This document shows, piece by piece, positions 1 to 11,146 of a stretch of DNA of 64,000 nt. The translations under genes were made by a program, and so were the position numbers. The notes beneath the pieces were generated by a model. The model was not told where the DNA came from. It worked only from the letters and a program-made list of their open reading frames with translations, and did not search any database. This stretch comes from Aphrocallistes beatrix (taxonomy: Eukaryota > Porifera > Hexactinellida > Sceptrulophora > Aphrocallistidae), in contig OY725500.1 in assembly GCA_963281255.1 (NCBI GenBank), positions 2,351,184-2,415,183 of the forward strand, written 5' to 3'. The first letter of the stretch is position 1; every line of letters starts with the position of its first letter.

Positions 1-344
1 TACACAGCGTTTCAATCTTTCCACCTACTTTATGAATGCATTTCTGTACTCTTCTTCGGGGATGGATTTGAAGCAGTGGTACAGGGCCGACCCGAGGTAA
101 CAAATGCTGTAATTATTAAATCTTGAACCCGAGGACTTATGTTGAAAACTTATCAGTATAAAATTGACTATGACAGAAGGTTTGGATTCATCTCATCAAT
201 GAAGTAGTACTTATTTGGGTAATCTGTGGTACGAGTTTGATAATATCATACTATAACACGATCTGCTAGTTGATTTAAAGGATTATTTTATTGTTAACGG
301 TTTGATCAGTGGTTTAGACCAGAATCTTTTGAGTTCTAGTAAGC
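1..344. other. No gene seen
   Basis: AT-rich, no recognised coding or repeat structure. 831-1019 and 1127-1517 are similar apart from the repeats listed separately. Confidence 0.5.
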
Positions 345-826
345 AGGGCCGGCGCCACCTCATTTGAAGTGGTCCGGTTGAACTTAACTACGAAAGTTCA
401 GGTTCAATTAGATGTAGGATTATAGGATGTGACTACTGATAACTTATAGTCTAATACGTTGATTAGCTGATTAAGGCTGATTAGGAGTTTCCGGAAGGAC
501 TGGAAGTTCGTTGCAATGAAAAGTAGCCATAGTACGAAGTTAATCAAATAATAGAAGTTTAAGAGACGAGTAAGTATGTGGAAAAATTGGTTCTATACTA
601 ATAGTAAACAGTTGTCATCACATTGCTACCTTAGTACAATCAACACTCTTTCTTACTAGATGTAGACATTATTCAATCTTATTGAATTAAGTGTATGATC
701 TAGCGTATCGTATTAAAAGCGCAACAATCGAACCTAACCGGACCTATCCGGACCACTTTAGCTTTTTCTTAAAAGTGGTCCGGTGAAAACCAGACCGACC
801 GGTGGGCCGGCGCTGGTAAGAGTCAG
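345..826. mobile_element. Probable hAT-like non-autonomous element
   Basis: Left end CAGGGCCGGCGCCACC near 345 and right end inverted CCAGCGCCGGCCCACC near 826. GTGGTCCGG occurs near both ends. GTAAG lies at both outer borders, but a full 8-bp duplication is not visible. There is no coding sequence. Confidence 0.6.
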
Positions 827-1019
827 GTGGACCCTTTGTCTCTCGATCTATAGGAGTTTGTATATATACTTTTTTAACCAATATTCCATTTGTATCTAGT
901 GTTTCAATAATAAGCGACATAACTATATCAGCATACGTAAATATATGTTTCGATACTGATTAGCATGTCAGTCTAGCAGCGGCTCAGTTCTGGGTACAAT
1001 GTTCGCTTAGGCCTGCTGC

Positions 1020-1126
1020 GTAGAATTTTGAGTGACAGTTTTAGCTATATCAGTATACCATGGATGCTGTAGAATTTTGAGTGACAGTGTTAAGTATTTT
1101 TAACCATGGATGTTGTAGAATTTTGA
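1020..1126. repeat. Short tandem repeat, period about 47 bp
   Basis: GTAGAATTTTGAGTGACAG followed by ACCATGGATG recurs at about 1020, 1069 and 1115 (third unit partial). Confidence 0.75.
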
Positions 1127-1250
1127 GTTAATACTAATACCAATACTAATACATTATTATAGAAAATTAACGTCAAAGAAATGCGATTTGGAGTGATACA
1201 TTTCAATTACATGATTTTATATATGCTGCAGTCAGAATGTGTTTCCAGTG

Positions 1251-1290
1251 GAAACGCGTTTCAACTGATTTTTTAGCCGAAACGCGTTTC
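1251..1290. repeat. Two copies of a perfect 12-bp palindrome
   Basis: GAAACGCGTTTC occurs at 1251-1262 and 1279-1290, each followed by AA, with degenerate forms at both sides. Confidence 0.8.
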
Positions 1291-1517
1291 AAATAGTCAA
1301 AATGCGTTTTGTCTTGAAATATACTCTCATGGGTTATTTATATATTTATTTGTAACTAATTTTACTTTCAATGACAATTTCTCTTATTTTGTCTTAAATT
1401 TAGCAATCATTCTCAATTAATTATGGTTATTGTCATTGCCTTATTTAAGATTTCAAATTTCTGAAATGATTTATTGTGTATCTCTTGAACTCCTAAATGA
1501 TTGTTAGATTACAAGTA

Positions 1518-1846
1518 CAGTAGACCCTCGCTAATGCGGATAGCCATGTACAATTGAGAATAAAAACTGTTCCGATTTGTAAATTTGTTCGGATTAGTGA
1601 AATAACACTATTTTTATTGGTAAACTTTCCCTAATGCGAACCTCACTAATCCGAACAAAGTATTTTGCTATACGTATCTGAATTCATATATGTAAATTGT
1701 ACATACATATAAAGTATACGTATATGTTATTATTGTTCATTTAGATTGACATATTTACAACATTTTTAATCCTACTCTTTCTTGATATCCCGTTCGGATT
1801 ATCGAGGGTTCCGATTAACGAGGTTCGGATTAGCTAGGGTGTACTT
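1518..1846. mobile_element. pogo-type MITE (CAGTAGACCCTCGC)
   Basis: Left end CAGTAGACCCTCGCTAATGC and right end inverted AGTACACCCTAGCTAATCCG, with TA at 1516-1517 and 1847-1848. The interior repeats CTAATCCGAAC / TTCGGATTA motifs. It is non-coding, 329 bp. Confidence 0.82.
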
Positions 1847-1945
1847 TAATGTTATTTCCATCTTTCATAGTTCCAGATAATCCCTGTTTCGAACGCTATA
1901 TTTAATCAAATATTTTGTATTTTAATTCGATTTACACGTTATTAA

Positions 1946-2038
1946 TTAACCCTACTTGGACTTAAAAATCCCACTTTCATTTTCACTTTCAATTAACTTT
2001 CACTTTCACTTCAACATTCCGAGTCCAAGTAGGGTTAA
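1946..2038. mobile_element. piggyBac-type MITE, 93 bp
   Basis: TTAA at both borders (1946-1949, 2035-2038), followed inward by CCCTACTTGGACT and its exact inverse. The interior has CACTTTCATTTTCACTTTCA. TTAA duplication plus CCC termini is the piggyBac signature. Confidence 0.85.
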
Positions 2039-2404
2039 TATTCATCTTTATTTTCTTAAATTAGCGAAAGGAAATATAGATTTTCACATGTAATAATAGT
2101 TACAAATTATAATCACAAGGTAGTTACGATTCTATTTTAACTGATTCAAAAAATGCACACCGTATTCGAGCTAATCATAATAAATATAATGAATGTATGC
2201 CAATACGCCACCAACTCGTCGCAATTGTAATCATAAGAGCTGAAGGGATAACTTGTGTCTAATTACGTCAATACAAGGTTGATTTCAGTGACATATATTC
2301 CAATACTGCACTGTTTATAATGAATTTAAATTACTGAAAATCAAAACACAAATCCAGGACAATTGTCGTCATGTTATCCCATCGGGAGAAATTCAACATT
2401 TCTT
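2039..2404. other. No gene seen
   Basis: AT-rich, short chance frames only. 2515-2828 likewise, leading into the integrase relic. Confidence 0.5.
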
Positions 2405-2514
2405 TTCTGTATCTCCTACAAATTAAATACTCTTAACTCTATGAATAGATTAGTATTATAACTATTTGTATGGGAAATTTGGGGTGTACGAATACTTTTG
2501 TCCAGGCAGTGTAT
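2405..2514. mobile_element. Fragment of mariner-type MITE
   Basis: Only the right end is present: GGGGTGTACGAATACTTTTG, then TCCAGGCAGTG before TA. The preceding GTATTATAACTATTTGTATG matches 30127-30561. The left part is missing. Confidence 0.7.
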
Positions 2515-2828
2515 ATGCGTTGGAAATGATTGAACAGTGTAATCACGTACAACTTCTGTTATCCGAACCCCCTTCGGTCTCATCATGTTCGGAAAACTGA
2601 CGTCGTACTGTAGTATTCTTCCCAACTCACAGAATCCATTGAGAATCGTGTCCAAGGAAACATTATTTGATCGACTGGAGTATGTGCATAATGAAGGGGG
2701 AAATCACCTTGGGAGGGATAAGAAATTGAGCAGTATTTAAGAAGTATTCTGAATTTTCTAAAGAAGCGGTCTAATCATTCAAAACAGACTGTAGTGAGTC
2801 AACTTCGCAAATCCTGAAAGCAACTGAA

Positions 2829-3840
2829 ATCAACGAGGTCACCAAACCAATACGTAGTTTCACGAGGCCAAATTGACCTGATCAACCTGCAGAGCACACA
2901 AAACCATCTTGCAAAAGTTGTGATACTTTGCCCAGTAAGAAACAAGTCGGCAGAAGAAGTTTTGAAAAGCTTTTAGACATCTTTTGTTTGTTGAGACCAC
3001 CGCACATCCTACAGAGTGATAATGGTAAATAATTTAAAAACATCAATCTTGCTTTTATAAGAGAACAATGCCCTGAATGTAAAGTAATTCTTGGACAACG
3101 TGACATTCCCAACCTCAGGGCTCCGTTGAAAGGGTAAACAGCAGGGTTGGGTTCAATTCTAATTGTAATTAATTAATTACAATTAATTACGTTTTGTACA
3201 TAATTGTAATTGTAATTGTAATTGATCATTGAAAATTTTTGTAATTGTAATTGTAATTGTAAATCGAAAAAATGGACATAATTGTAATTACGTCTAAATT
3301 ATACCTAAAGGCTAAAGCCATGCTTACAATTCCTATACATGTGTTAATTCTTTACATTATTGTTTGGAAATCGTTGTGATTGGTGTTTCTCGGGAATTGG
3401 TAAGTGTAAGTTGACAACTTTACGTGTAAGCATCTGGATTCTCTCTTTTTCATGGTCTCTGTGCACTATAAATATGTTCACCGAAGATATACACGCATCA
3501 TTTTTGTAATTGTATTTGTAATTGTAATTGTGGATATCTTCCAATTATAATTATAATTGTAATTATAATTAGAAATTAAAGTTGCTTGTAATTGTAATTA
3601 TAATTATAATTGTAAATTCGAATTAGTTGTAATTGTAATTGTAATTGAATATAATTGAACCCAACCCTGGTAAACAGAGATATTAAAAGGTATTTGGCTC
3701 TCTAATGCGGAAATCAAATGATCCATGTTAAGTTAAATATGTGAACAGGACTCAAATCTCCTTACACAGAATTCTCTTTAGTCCAGGGGCTTGAAGAGTT
3801 TAGAATCCCTGATGAAATGCAACTACAGAAAAAGAGTTGA
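2829..3840 (+). pseudogene. Retroelement-type integrase relic, interrupted by a hAT
   Basis: Plus-strand frames read RGQIDLINLQSTQNHLAKVV and LCPVRNKSAEEVLKSF, then after a frameshift HILQSDNGK followed by a stop and FKNINLAFIREQCPECKVIL. After another shift comes QGSVERVNRDIKRYLAL, whose codons are split by the hAT element at 3142-3669. The two Asp motifs (IDL and SDNG) and the GSVER-NRD motif are those of an integrase catalytic core. Similarity is to chromovirus- or KRAB-A2-type integrases. Several breaks make it inactive. Confidence 0.72.
3142..3669. mobile_element. hAT MITE with (AATTGT)n-like core, inserted in an integrase relic
   Basis: Termini CAGGGTTGGGTTCAATT and inverted copy of the same, with a perfect 8-bp target duplication GTAAACAG at 3134-3141 and 3670-3677. 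The interior has long runs of TTGTAATTG/AATTACAAT-type repeats around a unique core of about 200 bp. It is inverted relative to the copy at 43061-44164. Confidence 0.95.
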
Positions 3841-4979
3841 TTCAACTTTGATCAAGCTTTTCTGAAAATTTAGTCATTCATGTTCAAGAATCGCCAATTC
3901 TTCATGTTCAAGAATCCCCATGCCCTCACTCTGAAGATTCCTACATAAAAGAGATCAATCAAAAAATTATTAGGTCCAATCTTAAAACATGAATAACTAC
4001 ATTCCTAGTTCACCCGCTCATCAGTCCATCAAATCACTTTTGACGATTCTGTGTCTTCTTCACCAGTACCCTCTAATTCCTACTACCCTACTCCTCTCTT
4101 TTCTAAATCTCAAAATGAAACTAGTTAGTGCTGAATTCACACAATCACGATTTGTACTTTGCAATTCTTTTCTATCACAATCTAGATGATGATATCCATT
4201 TCAACACTTGGTGTGATAATCTTTTTTTCTCCCTACTATCAAAATTGTGTTACATAATAATATCCATTTCGAGCTTTTTCTATCCCTAATCTTGATTCTT
4301 ACTCCCTATCTTCGAATTATGTTGCTGATTATATCCAAGCCATACTAGATATAAACACCTAATATAGGGGTTTTACCTAGTAAATTTGTCACTAGGTAAT
4401 GATCATTTCAAATCGATACTTAAAACTTGATACTAGATAAAAACGCCTATTTAGTGTCATATACTTTGTAAGAAAGGATTTTTGACTAATAAAATATGTG
4501 CTTTTACCAAGTACTAGATTTTGACCCCAATAATACTAGCTTTTGAGACCACTCCCGTTATTCTAAGTGCCATAAGAAACTATCGTGCATTAACATTTAA
4601 AACAATGAACATTACATAGATTTGTTACCTGTTCCTCTTTTGTAAATTACTTATAGCTTGTTTAACTGTTTTCCAACGAACAGTAGTATATTGGTCTGGA
4701 AAAATCAAAACGAAAGGGGAGAAATACAGCAGTTTATTAAGTCGGTGCTAGAGCGATCGAAATGTATCGATTAAGTTTACAATTGATCTATTATTCATTG
4801 CAATAGATCAACAACCAATTATCTACTCCCTTATTTTTGCAAAGTCCAACGAAAAGAAATTGGATCCCCTTGATTTCATTCAATTTTTCGTCAAAAAGTC
4901 GTAATTTATGCTAAACTTATTCTATTGCCCTCTTAACAGTTAACCGAATACCAATAGTGATTTGATGAGGGGGTGTAGT
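3841..4979. other. No gene seen
   Basis: AT-rich. The 66-codon frame near 3989 has no recognisable protein features. Motifs such as CCTAGTAAA / TACTAGATAAAAACGCC near 4376-4460 hint at a decayed repeat. 5145-5480 is also empty. Confidence 0.5.
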
Positions 4980-5144
4980 CAGAGGCGTAGCCAGCCCCGC
5001 TGACCAGGTCCTGCAATAACTGAAAGCGGACCTGCATATTTGGAAGAATTTTGAATTTACAGTAAAAAAGTATAAAATCGAGGCCTGGTGTGCCCGCAGC
5101 AAGTGCAATTGAGCTTGCCGGCAGGTCCTTAGCTACGCTTATTG
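4980..5144. mobile_element. Short hAT-like MITE (CAGAGGCGTAGCC)
   Basis: Left end CAGAGGCGTAGCCAGC, right end inverted CAATAAGCGTAGCTAAG. No matching octamers flank it. It resembles the pair at 51629 and 62419 in its end sequence only. Confidence 0.45.
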
Positions 5145-5480
5145 GTACAATTAGGGAAGTATGGGGAGATGTATTTATATTAACCTTCAGATAAGTAAAT
5201 TGCTTATGATTTTCTAAATATTTAATCTACACCCCAAAATTTGGATTAATTAAGAAAGCTATTGGATCGGCGTTTCTTCAATATCAGACCATATTAAGTG
5301 ATAAATGGATCGCTGGACATCAGCACATGCCGTACAAAATGTGCTACTCTCTGCTAGTTCTCTTTTTCAGAAAAGATTGCATTATAAGAATATTTTCTTA
5401 CCAAATTCCCGAGATGTATAAACCGTTAACTAAAAATCGAATGCGATAAGAGAATGACTAACTAATTAAAGAACTTCACA

Positions 5481-6546
5481 CATAGCCTACTCTAATAATG
5501 CCTCACAGTAGACTGAAAATTATGGACTAGGGATGAAGTAGTAGCCGAATGGATTCATACACGATTAGCCTAAAATCGTTAACCATGCAGAATAGGCATT
5601 AAGAATGTATTACCAGCATTATAAACATGGTATCAAAGTACATATATCCGTTGGAAAAATCTCGATTAGTCATCATATCATTCCGCAACAGGTCATTATA
5701 AGGACAATTTTAGCGATTTTCTAAGCTGTTTTAACCTTATTTCTAAATGGTATTAAGGTGTGATTTTTGTGTAGAACCAAGATTAGTACGAGTTGATTTG
5801 AAAAATTTAGAATTTTTCAATGGAATGTTATTACATTCCTGCATTGCTATGGTAAATCATTTTGGTCAGTTTGGACCATTTCGTGCAAACTGTAGTAACT
5901 AGATCTTCAAATTTGATTGTGTTTGACAGGCAATAGCCTACTCCCTATCAAGTGATAATACAACTTGAACTTCTAAATTCAACGAGTTTTGAGTTATGGG
6001 TTGATTTTAAGAATGTGACCAAACACTAAATTGTCGCATAACTCTATAGTCTTTGAATCTAGAAGTTTAAATTGTATCATTACCTAATAGGAAGTAGCCA
6101 ATTGCCTATCAAATACGATCAAATCTGAAGACCTAGTTCTTACAGTTTGCAGGATATGGCTCAAACTGATCAAAATGCTTTACCATAGCAACGTAGGAAT
6201 ATAACAACATTCCATTGAAAAATTCTAAATTTTTCAAATCAACTTGTACTAATCTTAGTTCTACACAAAAATTCTACCTTAATGACATTCAGAGGTAGGC
6301 TTAAAACAACTTAGAAAATTGCCAAAATCGTGCTTAAAATGACCTGTTGCGCGCAATGATATGATGACTAATCGAAATTTTCCAACGGATATATGTACTT
6401 TGATGCCATGTTTATATATGCTGGTAATACATTCTTAATGCCTATCCTACATGGTTAACGATTTTAGGCTAATCGTGTATTAAAATATTCGGCTATTACC
6501 GCATCCTTGGTTATTTTACTGTGAGGCATTATTAGAGTAGGCTATG
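5481..6546. mobile_element. Foldback element, 1.07 kb, arms about 500 bp
   Basis: Nearly the whole element is an inverted repeat. The ends are CATAGCCTACTCTAATAATG and its inverse at 6546. Matching arm segments include TAATGCCTCACAGTA, GATTAGTCATCATATCATT, CAACGGATATATGTACTTTG-type and GATAGGCAATAG-like blocks, with divergence rising toward the centre near 6000. No coding sequence. Degraded relatives occur at about 19560-20170, 41040-42890, 54763-54930 and 62590-62710. Confidence 0.88.
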
Positions 6547-7137
6547 CCTCACACTTTTACAGCTTTTTGGTTGATAATTGTCTTGGAGATAAAAGATAAA
6601 AGAAAAACAGAATAAAAAAATAATACATTTCTATGTGACACTCAAATACGTAGGTTTTACTTATATATTTACTTATTATACTCCTGTGGAAATGAAACTC
6701 CCAAACTGCTTTGAAATTAACGCTAACTTCCGTTCCAAATATGTCTTCTACTTCTGGATTGTAAATGCTTTATAGCCCATTTTGATTATGAACTAGAAAT
6801 CGAATCTCCAATTTATCAAATCTACAATTCAACTCAAATGCCAACCTGAGCCATGATAAAAGCGGGACGAAGTGTCCGCCAGCCGCGCAGCGCAAGCAAG
6901 CGAAGCTCGCTTGTTCATCATTATGCTTGATTGATATCGAACCAAAAGTAATCAAATACAAAACTCTTAGCCTGTCGTTAGCTATCACGCATTACTATAT
7001 TTTGTGACATCACACCATTTGCGAAATACTTTTTCGTTCCCATTATCTTATTTTTGTTCACCTATTAATTAGAGCTTGTATTCAAAGGTAACAACACTTG
7101 TGTTACACCCTGTATATAGAGAGTATATATATATATA
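6547..7137. other. No gene seen apart from a Helitron-like fragment
   Basis: AT-rich with the 3-prime fragment at 6860-6913. Frames across it are chance. Confidence 0.5.
6860..6913 (+). mobile_element. Helitron-like family, 3-prime end fragment
   Basis: GTGTCCGCCAGCCGCGCAGC and AAGCAAGCGAAGCTCGCTTG, ending CTTG before T. The rest of the copy is missing. Confidence 0.7.
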
Positions 7138-7580
7138 CTACCTGTACTCAAGTATTCCCCAAAATTTACCATACAAATAGTTATAACACTTGGCTATTTG
7201 CGAGTCTAAAGCATTTATTTTGGAAGAGATACGCTTAATTTAACTTCGAATTCGAATTCTCCATATTCGAATTACTCATTTTATAATCTTTCTTTATCTT
7301 CCACAAGATTAAATATTACCACTAATGCCATCATATACAATGGCGATAACTCGTGATATGTGCCATAGGGTACTAGCAAATGTAGAAAATACTAAATCTT
7401 GAAGGAGAGTAATTAAGTTGATAGCTTGTAAAGTGAGTAATTTGAATGTGAATGAAACGAATTTAAGCCATATTTAGAGTGTCTGTCACTGATTAGATGT
7501 TATGACTTCACAAATTGATCAGTATTATAGCAATTTGGGTGGAAAATATTGGAGTGTACGAATACCTTTGCCAGGGCGTG
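7138..7580. mobile_element. TA-flanked mariner-type MITE (GTACACCCC subfamily)
   Basis: Left CTACCTGTACTCAAGTATTC, right inverted CACGCCCTGGCAAAGGTATT, TA on both sides. The subterminal CCATACAAATAGTTATAA is shared with the copy at 30127-30561. Confidence 0.78.
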
Positions 7581-7675
7581 TATATCTATTCAGGGTGATC
7601 CATAATAGAATGTACCAATAACTTTTGGCCTGCTTAGTCTCCATCTCTTGTACTAACAAAAAAACATTTTACATT

Positions 7676-8055
7676 TGTCAGATACATCCCCTGTGTTGAA
7701 GAAAAAGACAAAATAGACCATCAAGATGAGAACCTTCTGCATGATACAATGCATGGATCTTCACTGCTTCAAGACTGTAAATGATGAATTCCGGAGAAAA
7801 TATAAAACTGACAAGGCACCCTATAAATCCTTGAATATTGTATAAAACAACATCTTCTGGGGCTCTCAGAAACCGCACATAATGGCAGCCAAGCTCCTGC
7901 ACTCGATCAGCTAAAACGAACATCACGTAAGAAATCAGGGGTAAAAGCAAAGATGTTCTAAAGTCGTCATCCGGAATTTCGCACTGCGACTCAAAAATGT
8001 CCAGGATCGCATCAGTTGCACCTCCTGTACCTCCTCTAAACCCAAGATATTTCAA
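7676..8055 (-). CDS. Unidentified 125-residue open frame
   Basis: A minus-strand open frame of 125 residues, with higher GC than its surroundings and rich in hydrophobic residues (LLLPLISYVMFVLADRV, GFIGCLVSFIFS). A possible splice acceptor (GGGTTTAG) lies near its start, so it might be a terminal exon. I do not recognise any domain. It lies between a MITE (7138-7580) and a mariner (8330-9281) and could equally be a relic of an unknown repeat or chance. Confidence 0.3.
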
Positions 8056-8329
8056 GCTGATATTTACAGAATATGTTTAAGCAATGTTAACCCTAGATAT
8101 TTCTCGAGTTTCATTCCTTTAAGGATAAAATTGGCCGAACAGTGGAGCAAATATTTTGGATGCAATCTATTTTTAACGACCCGGTATATATATCTTTTGA
8201 AATTCCATTCCTTTTAAACGATATCATTAATTTTAATTTAGCCAGTTTTTATAATTAACTAAGTACTCTCATTGATGTTTTCTCCCGCAGAAGTGAAATT
8301 TCAGATTTTTTAACAATCTTGGAGATCTA

Positions 8330-9281
8330 CTTGGTGTGTCATAAAAGTAATGAGACTTGATGTGTAACTTCAGCATAAGTATAGTGTATACATATTATTG
8401 GCCCATACTTGTTAATATTACGCAATATATTGTATCTAATTCAGTTTATACATAATTCTTTAACAATACATTTTGTTAAGCCACTATATTCGCTCATATT
8501 CTATTTACACCTGCAGCGTTGATGAATTTGGACAAAGAACATTTCAGGGCTTACATATTTATAGAGTTTCGGAGGGGTAAAAGCCCGTCAGAAATTCATG
8601 AACAACTTCTGGAAGCTGAACTCAATGAATCCCCATCAAGAGCGACTGTTTATATATGGTATCAGAGGTTTACCGAGGAGAGATTTTCGTTAAAGGACGA
8701 TCCGAGAGTGGGCCGCCCTCGTACTTCGACAGACGACGTCCATATTAATCAGATTCGTCAACTAATTGAAGCTGAACCCAAACAGTCAGTTCGAATACTG
8801 GATGATGCAACTGATATTAATCGAGAATCGGTTAGACGCATCTTAGTTGAGGTACTGGGGTAAACTCCACTCAAATCCGACAAAACTTTCTGAATTATGG
8901 TGGCAACATGACAACGCTAGACCCCATACTGCTAGGGTAACAATGGAATATCTAAAAAGGAGGGATTTAGTGATAATAAAACAATCACCCTACAGTCCAG
9001 ACTTGAATCAGTGCGATAGGTGGGTTTTCAAAGACCTAAAAAAGCATCTACGGCAATATGGATATTCTAGTGCCGAAGAGATCCAAGAGAAAACGCTGCA
9101 ATTCATGAGACAGCTACCACCAGAACGTTTCCCCCTGGAAATTCAAAGATTTTATAAGCATTATAAGTCTGTGATTGAATGTAGGGGGGATTACGTTACT
9201 TAAATTCAATTTTATAACTTAATAAATTCTCCTATATAATTAAACAGAAATAGAGTCTCATTACTTTTGTGTCACACCAAG
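8330..9281 (+). mobile_element. Internally deleted mariner element
   Basis: Termini CTTGGTGTGTCATAAAAGTA and inverted CTTGGTGTGACACAAAAGTA, flanked by TA at 8328-8329 and 9282-9283. The length is 952 bp against about 1.3 kb for a complete mariner. It encodes the two ends of a transposase. Confidence 0.9.
8519..9203 (+). pseudogene. mariner transposase, two frames, middle deleted
   Basis: Frame one (8519-8863) gives the N-terminal DNA-binding region: EHFRAYIFIEFRRGKSPSEI, TVYIWYQRF, VGRPRTSTDD. Frame two (8847-9203) gives the C-terminal catalytic part: WWQHDNARPHTAR (second Asp) and SPYSPDLNQCDRWVFKDLKK (third Asp, 34 residues later), ending in YKSVIECRGDYVT. The segment carrying the first Asp is missing and the frames differ, so the protein cannot be made. 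Confidence 0.9.
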
Positions 9282-9515
9282 TATTTATCTATAATATTTT
9301 CTTTTAGTTCCTCATCTGAATGGCAACTGTTAGATTTTCAAATCCAAATATAAAGACTCCGATTTCAGGGATTGGACATGGTAAGTTTTGTACCAGTATA
9401 TTTACTATCACTAGTCACGCCATTTAAACTTCTTTTTATGGAGAAAAGTGCAATGATATTTGATTGTTGATATTACAATTATTATTGGCCCTGACTTCGT
9501 TTAACTTTTATAATA

Positions 9516-9918
9516 CAGTCGAACCTGCTATAACGGCCACTCTATATAACGGTCACCTGTCTATAGCGGTCACCAATGAACAGTCCCGTCCGAAATTCCA
9601 TAATATTGAACCTGTGTTTAGCGGTCACCTGCTCTTCGCGGCCAGCGGCCACTCGTTTGTAGTCCCTTACTAACCCTAAACTGTGTATAACGGCCATCAC
9701 CTTTTCACCTTTTTATGTGTTTATTACAGGACCTGTTACAAACGAAAACAAGTTTCATGTAATTACTTCAAGTAATGGAATTCTAAAAACTTTATATTTA
9801 TTGCACTACGTTGATACCTTTTGGGGATTAATACAAACAGCTGTATATAACGGTCACCTGTGTATAACGGCCAATTTTGTCCAGTCCCTTGGGTGGCTGT
9901 TATATACAGGTTCCACTG
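9516..9918. mobile_element. pogo-type MITE (CAGTCGAACCTGC)
   Basis: Left end CAGTCGAACCTGCTATAACG, right end inverted CAGTGGAACCTGTATATAAC, flanked by TA. The interior has seven or more copies of ATAACGGYCAC-like motifs. Open frames across it are by-products of this repetition. Confidence 0.85.
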
Positions 9919-10233
9919 TATATATTTTTTCTTATAGTAACATATTTATTTGGTTTGATGATTATTCCAAGACTGCTATAGCATTTCTAAGATAAATACT
10001 TTCAATATTTTGGTTATAAATAAATTATCAGGAATAATTTATAGTGGGTAGTCTATTTTTGAAAATACTTATAGCTTTGATTATTACAACAAGATTAAAA
10101 CAAAACATATCAGTTAGTTTAGCCATTCAATGGAAACCTAATCCTTTAATTTATATCCAATCCCTTGAAATCCCAAGTTTTATTGATTGAATAAAATTGC
10201 TGACAGATGTAAAATGATACTGTTACATAAATA

Positions 10234-10566
10234 CAGTTGAAACCAGTTTTTTCTTACACTAGGTTATCTTTACTATCTGTTTTTCTTACCAGTTTTCCTT
10301 GCATAAATTAATTAATTCGTTTTTATAACTAATTTTCATCGTTATTTCCTTACTCCGGATTTTCATTACTGATTTGTTTTTTCTTACTCTTTATGGTGCA
10401 AGAAATTCTAAGTTTTGTAGTTTTATCGGTTTTCTATTACTCGCGTTTTGTTCTTATAATCCGTTTATTATTGCTACCGGTTTATTCTTACTTCCGTTTA
10501 TTCTTATATGGTTTATTCTTACTATTTTGATCTGAAAAGAAATATTATAAAAACCGGTTTCAACTG
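10234..10566. mobile_element. pogo-type MITE (CAGTTGAAACC)
   Basis: Left end CAGTTGAAACCAGTTTTTTC after TA, right end inverted CAGTTGAAACCGGTTTTTAT. The interior repeats TTCTTACTNNTTT motifs. Non-coding. Confidence 0.78.
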
Positions 10567-10729
10567 TGTTCATCTACTGCTGTGTATTTGACTTAATAAA
10601 CACAATATTCTGGATTTTTAGATGTACTAGCAAACAGTACTTTATACATTGAGCATCTACGCTTTCACAATCCTCAGTGCGAATGGCGTTAGCTTAAGAT
10701 TCCATTCTAGCGGTTGTTTTTGTAGAGAT

Positions 10730-11146
10730 CAGGGTTAGGTACAAGCACAATAATAATTAAGTTCTTCTCTACTTAAGTACATTTTTTTGAGTACTTGTAC
10801 TTGTACTTAAGTACTTTCGCCATTTTTCCGTTGTACTTCTACTTCTCTTAAGTACTTGCTTGTTATCCTTAACTTCTTCTATTAACATCAATGTTCTTCA
10901 CATCCCATCTCAAATATAGTATTGATGCTTAATGCATTAGTATTTTTGTGTTAGTGTCTCGTACTATCTCAACTTTCAATTAGATAAACGTGTGTGAGAC
11001 TATGCTATTTAACCTATTTTGCACCCTTAATACGAGAAATTTATAATAAGAGCTTGGAAAGTATTTGTACTTGTACTTGTACTTGAAAATCTAAAGAGTA
11101 CTTGTATTGTACTTAATTATTTCAAAAGTACTTGAACCCAACCCTG
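10730..11146. mobile_element. hAT MITE with (GTACTT)n-like core
   Basis: Termini CAGGGTTAGGTACAAGC and inverted CAGGGTTGGGTTCAAGTA. Octamers GTAGAGAT and GTAAAGAT flank it, a 7/8 match. The interior repeats ACTTGTACTT / AAGTACTT motifs, unlike the AATTGT core of 3142-3669, although the outermost bases are the same. Confidence 0.88.
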
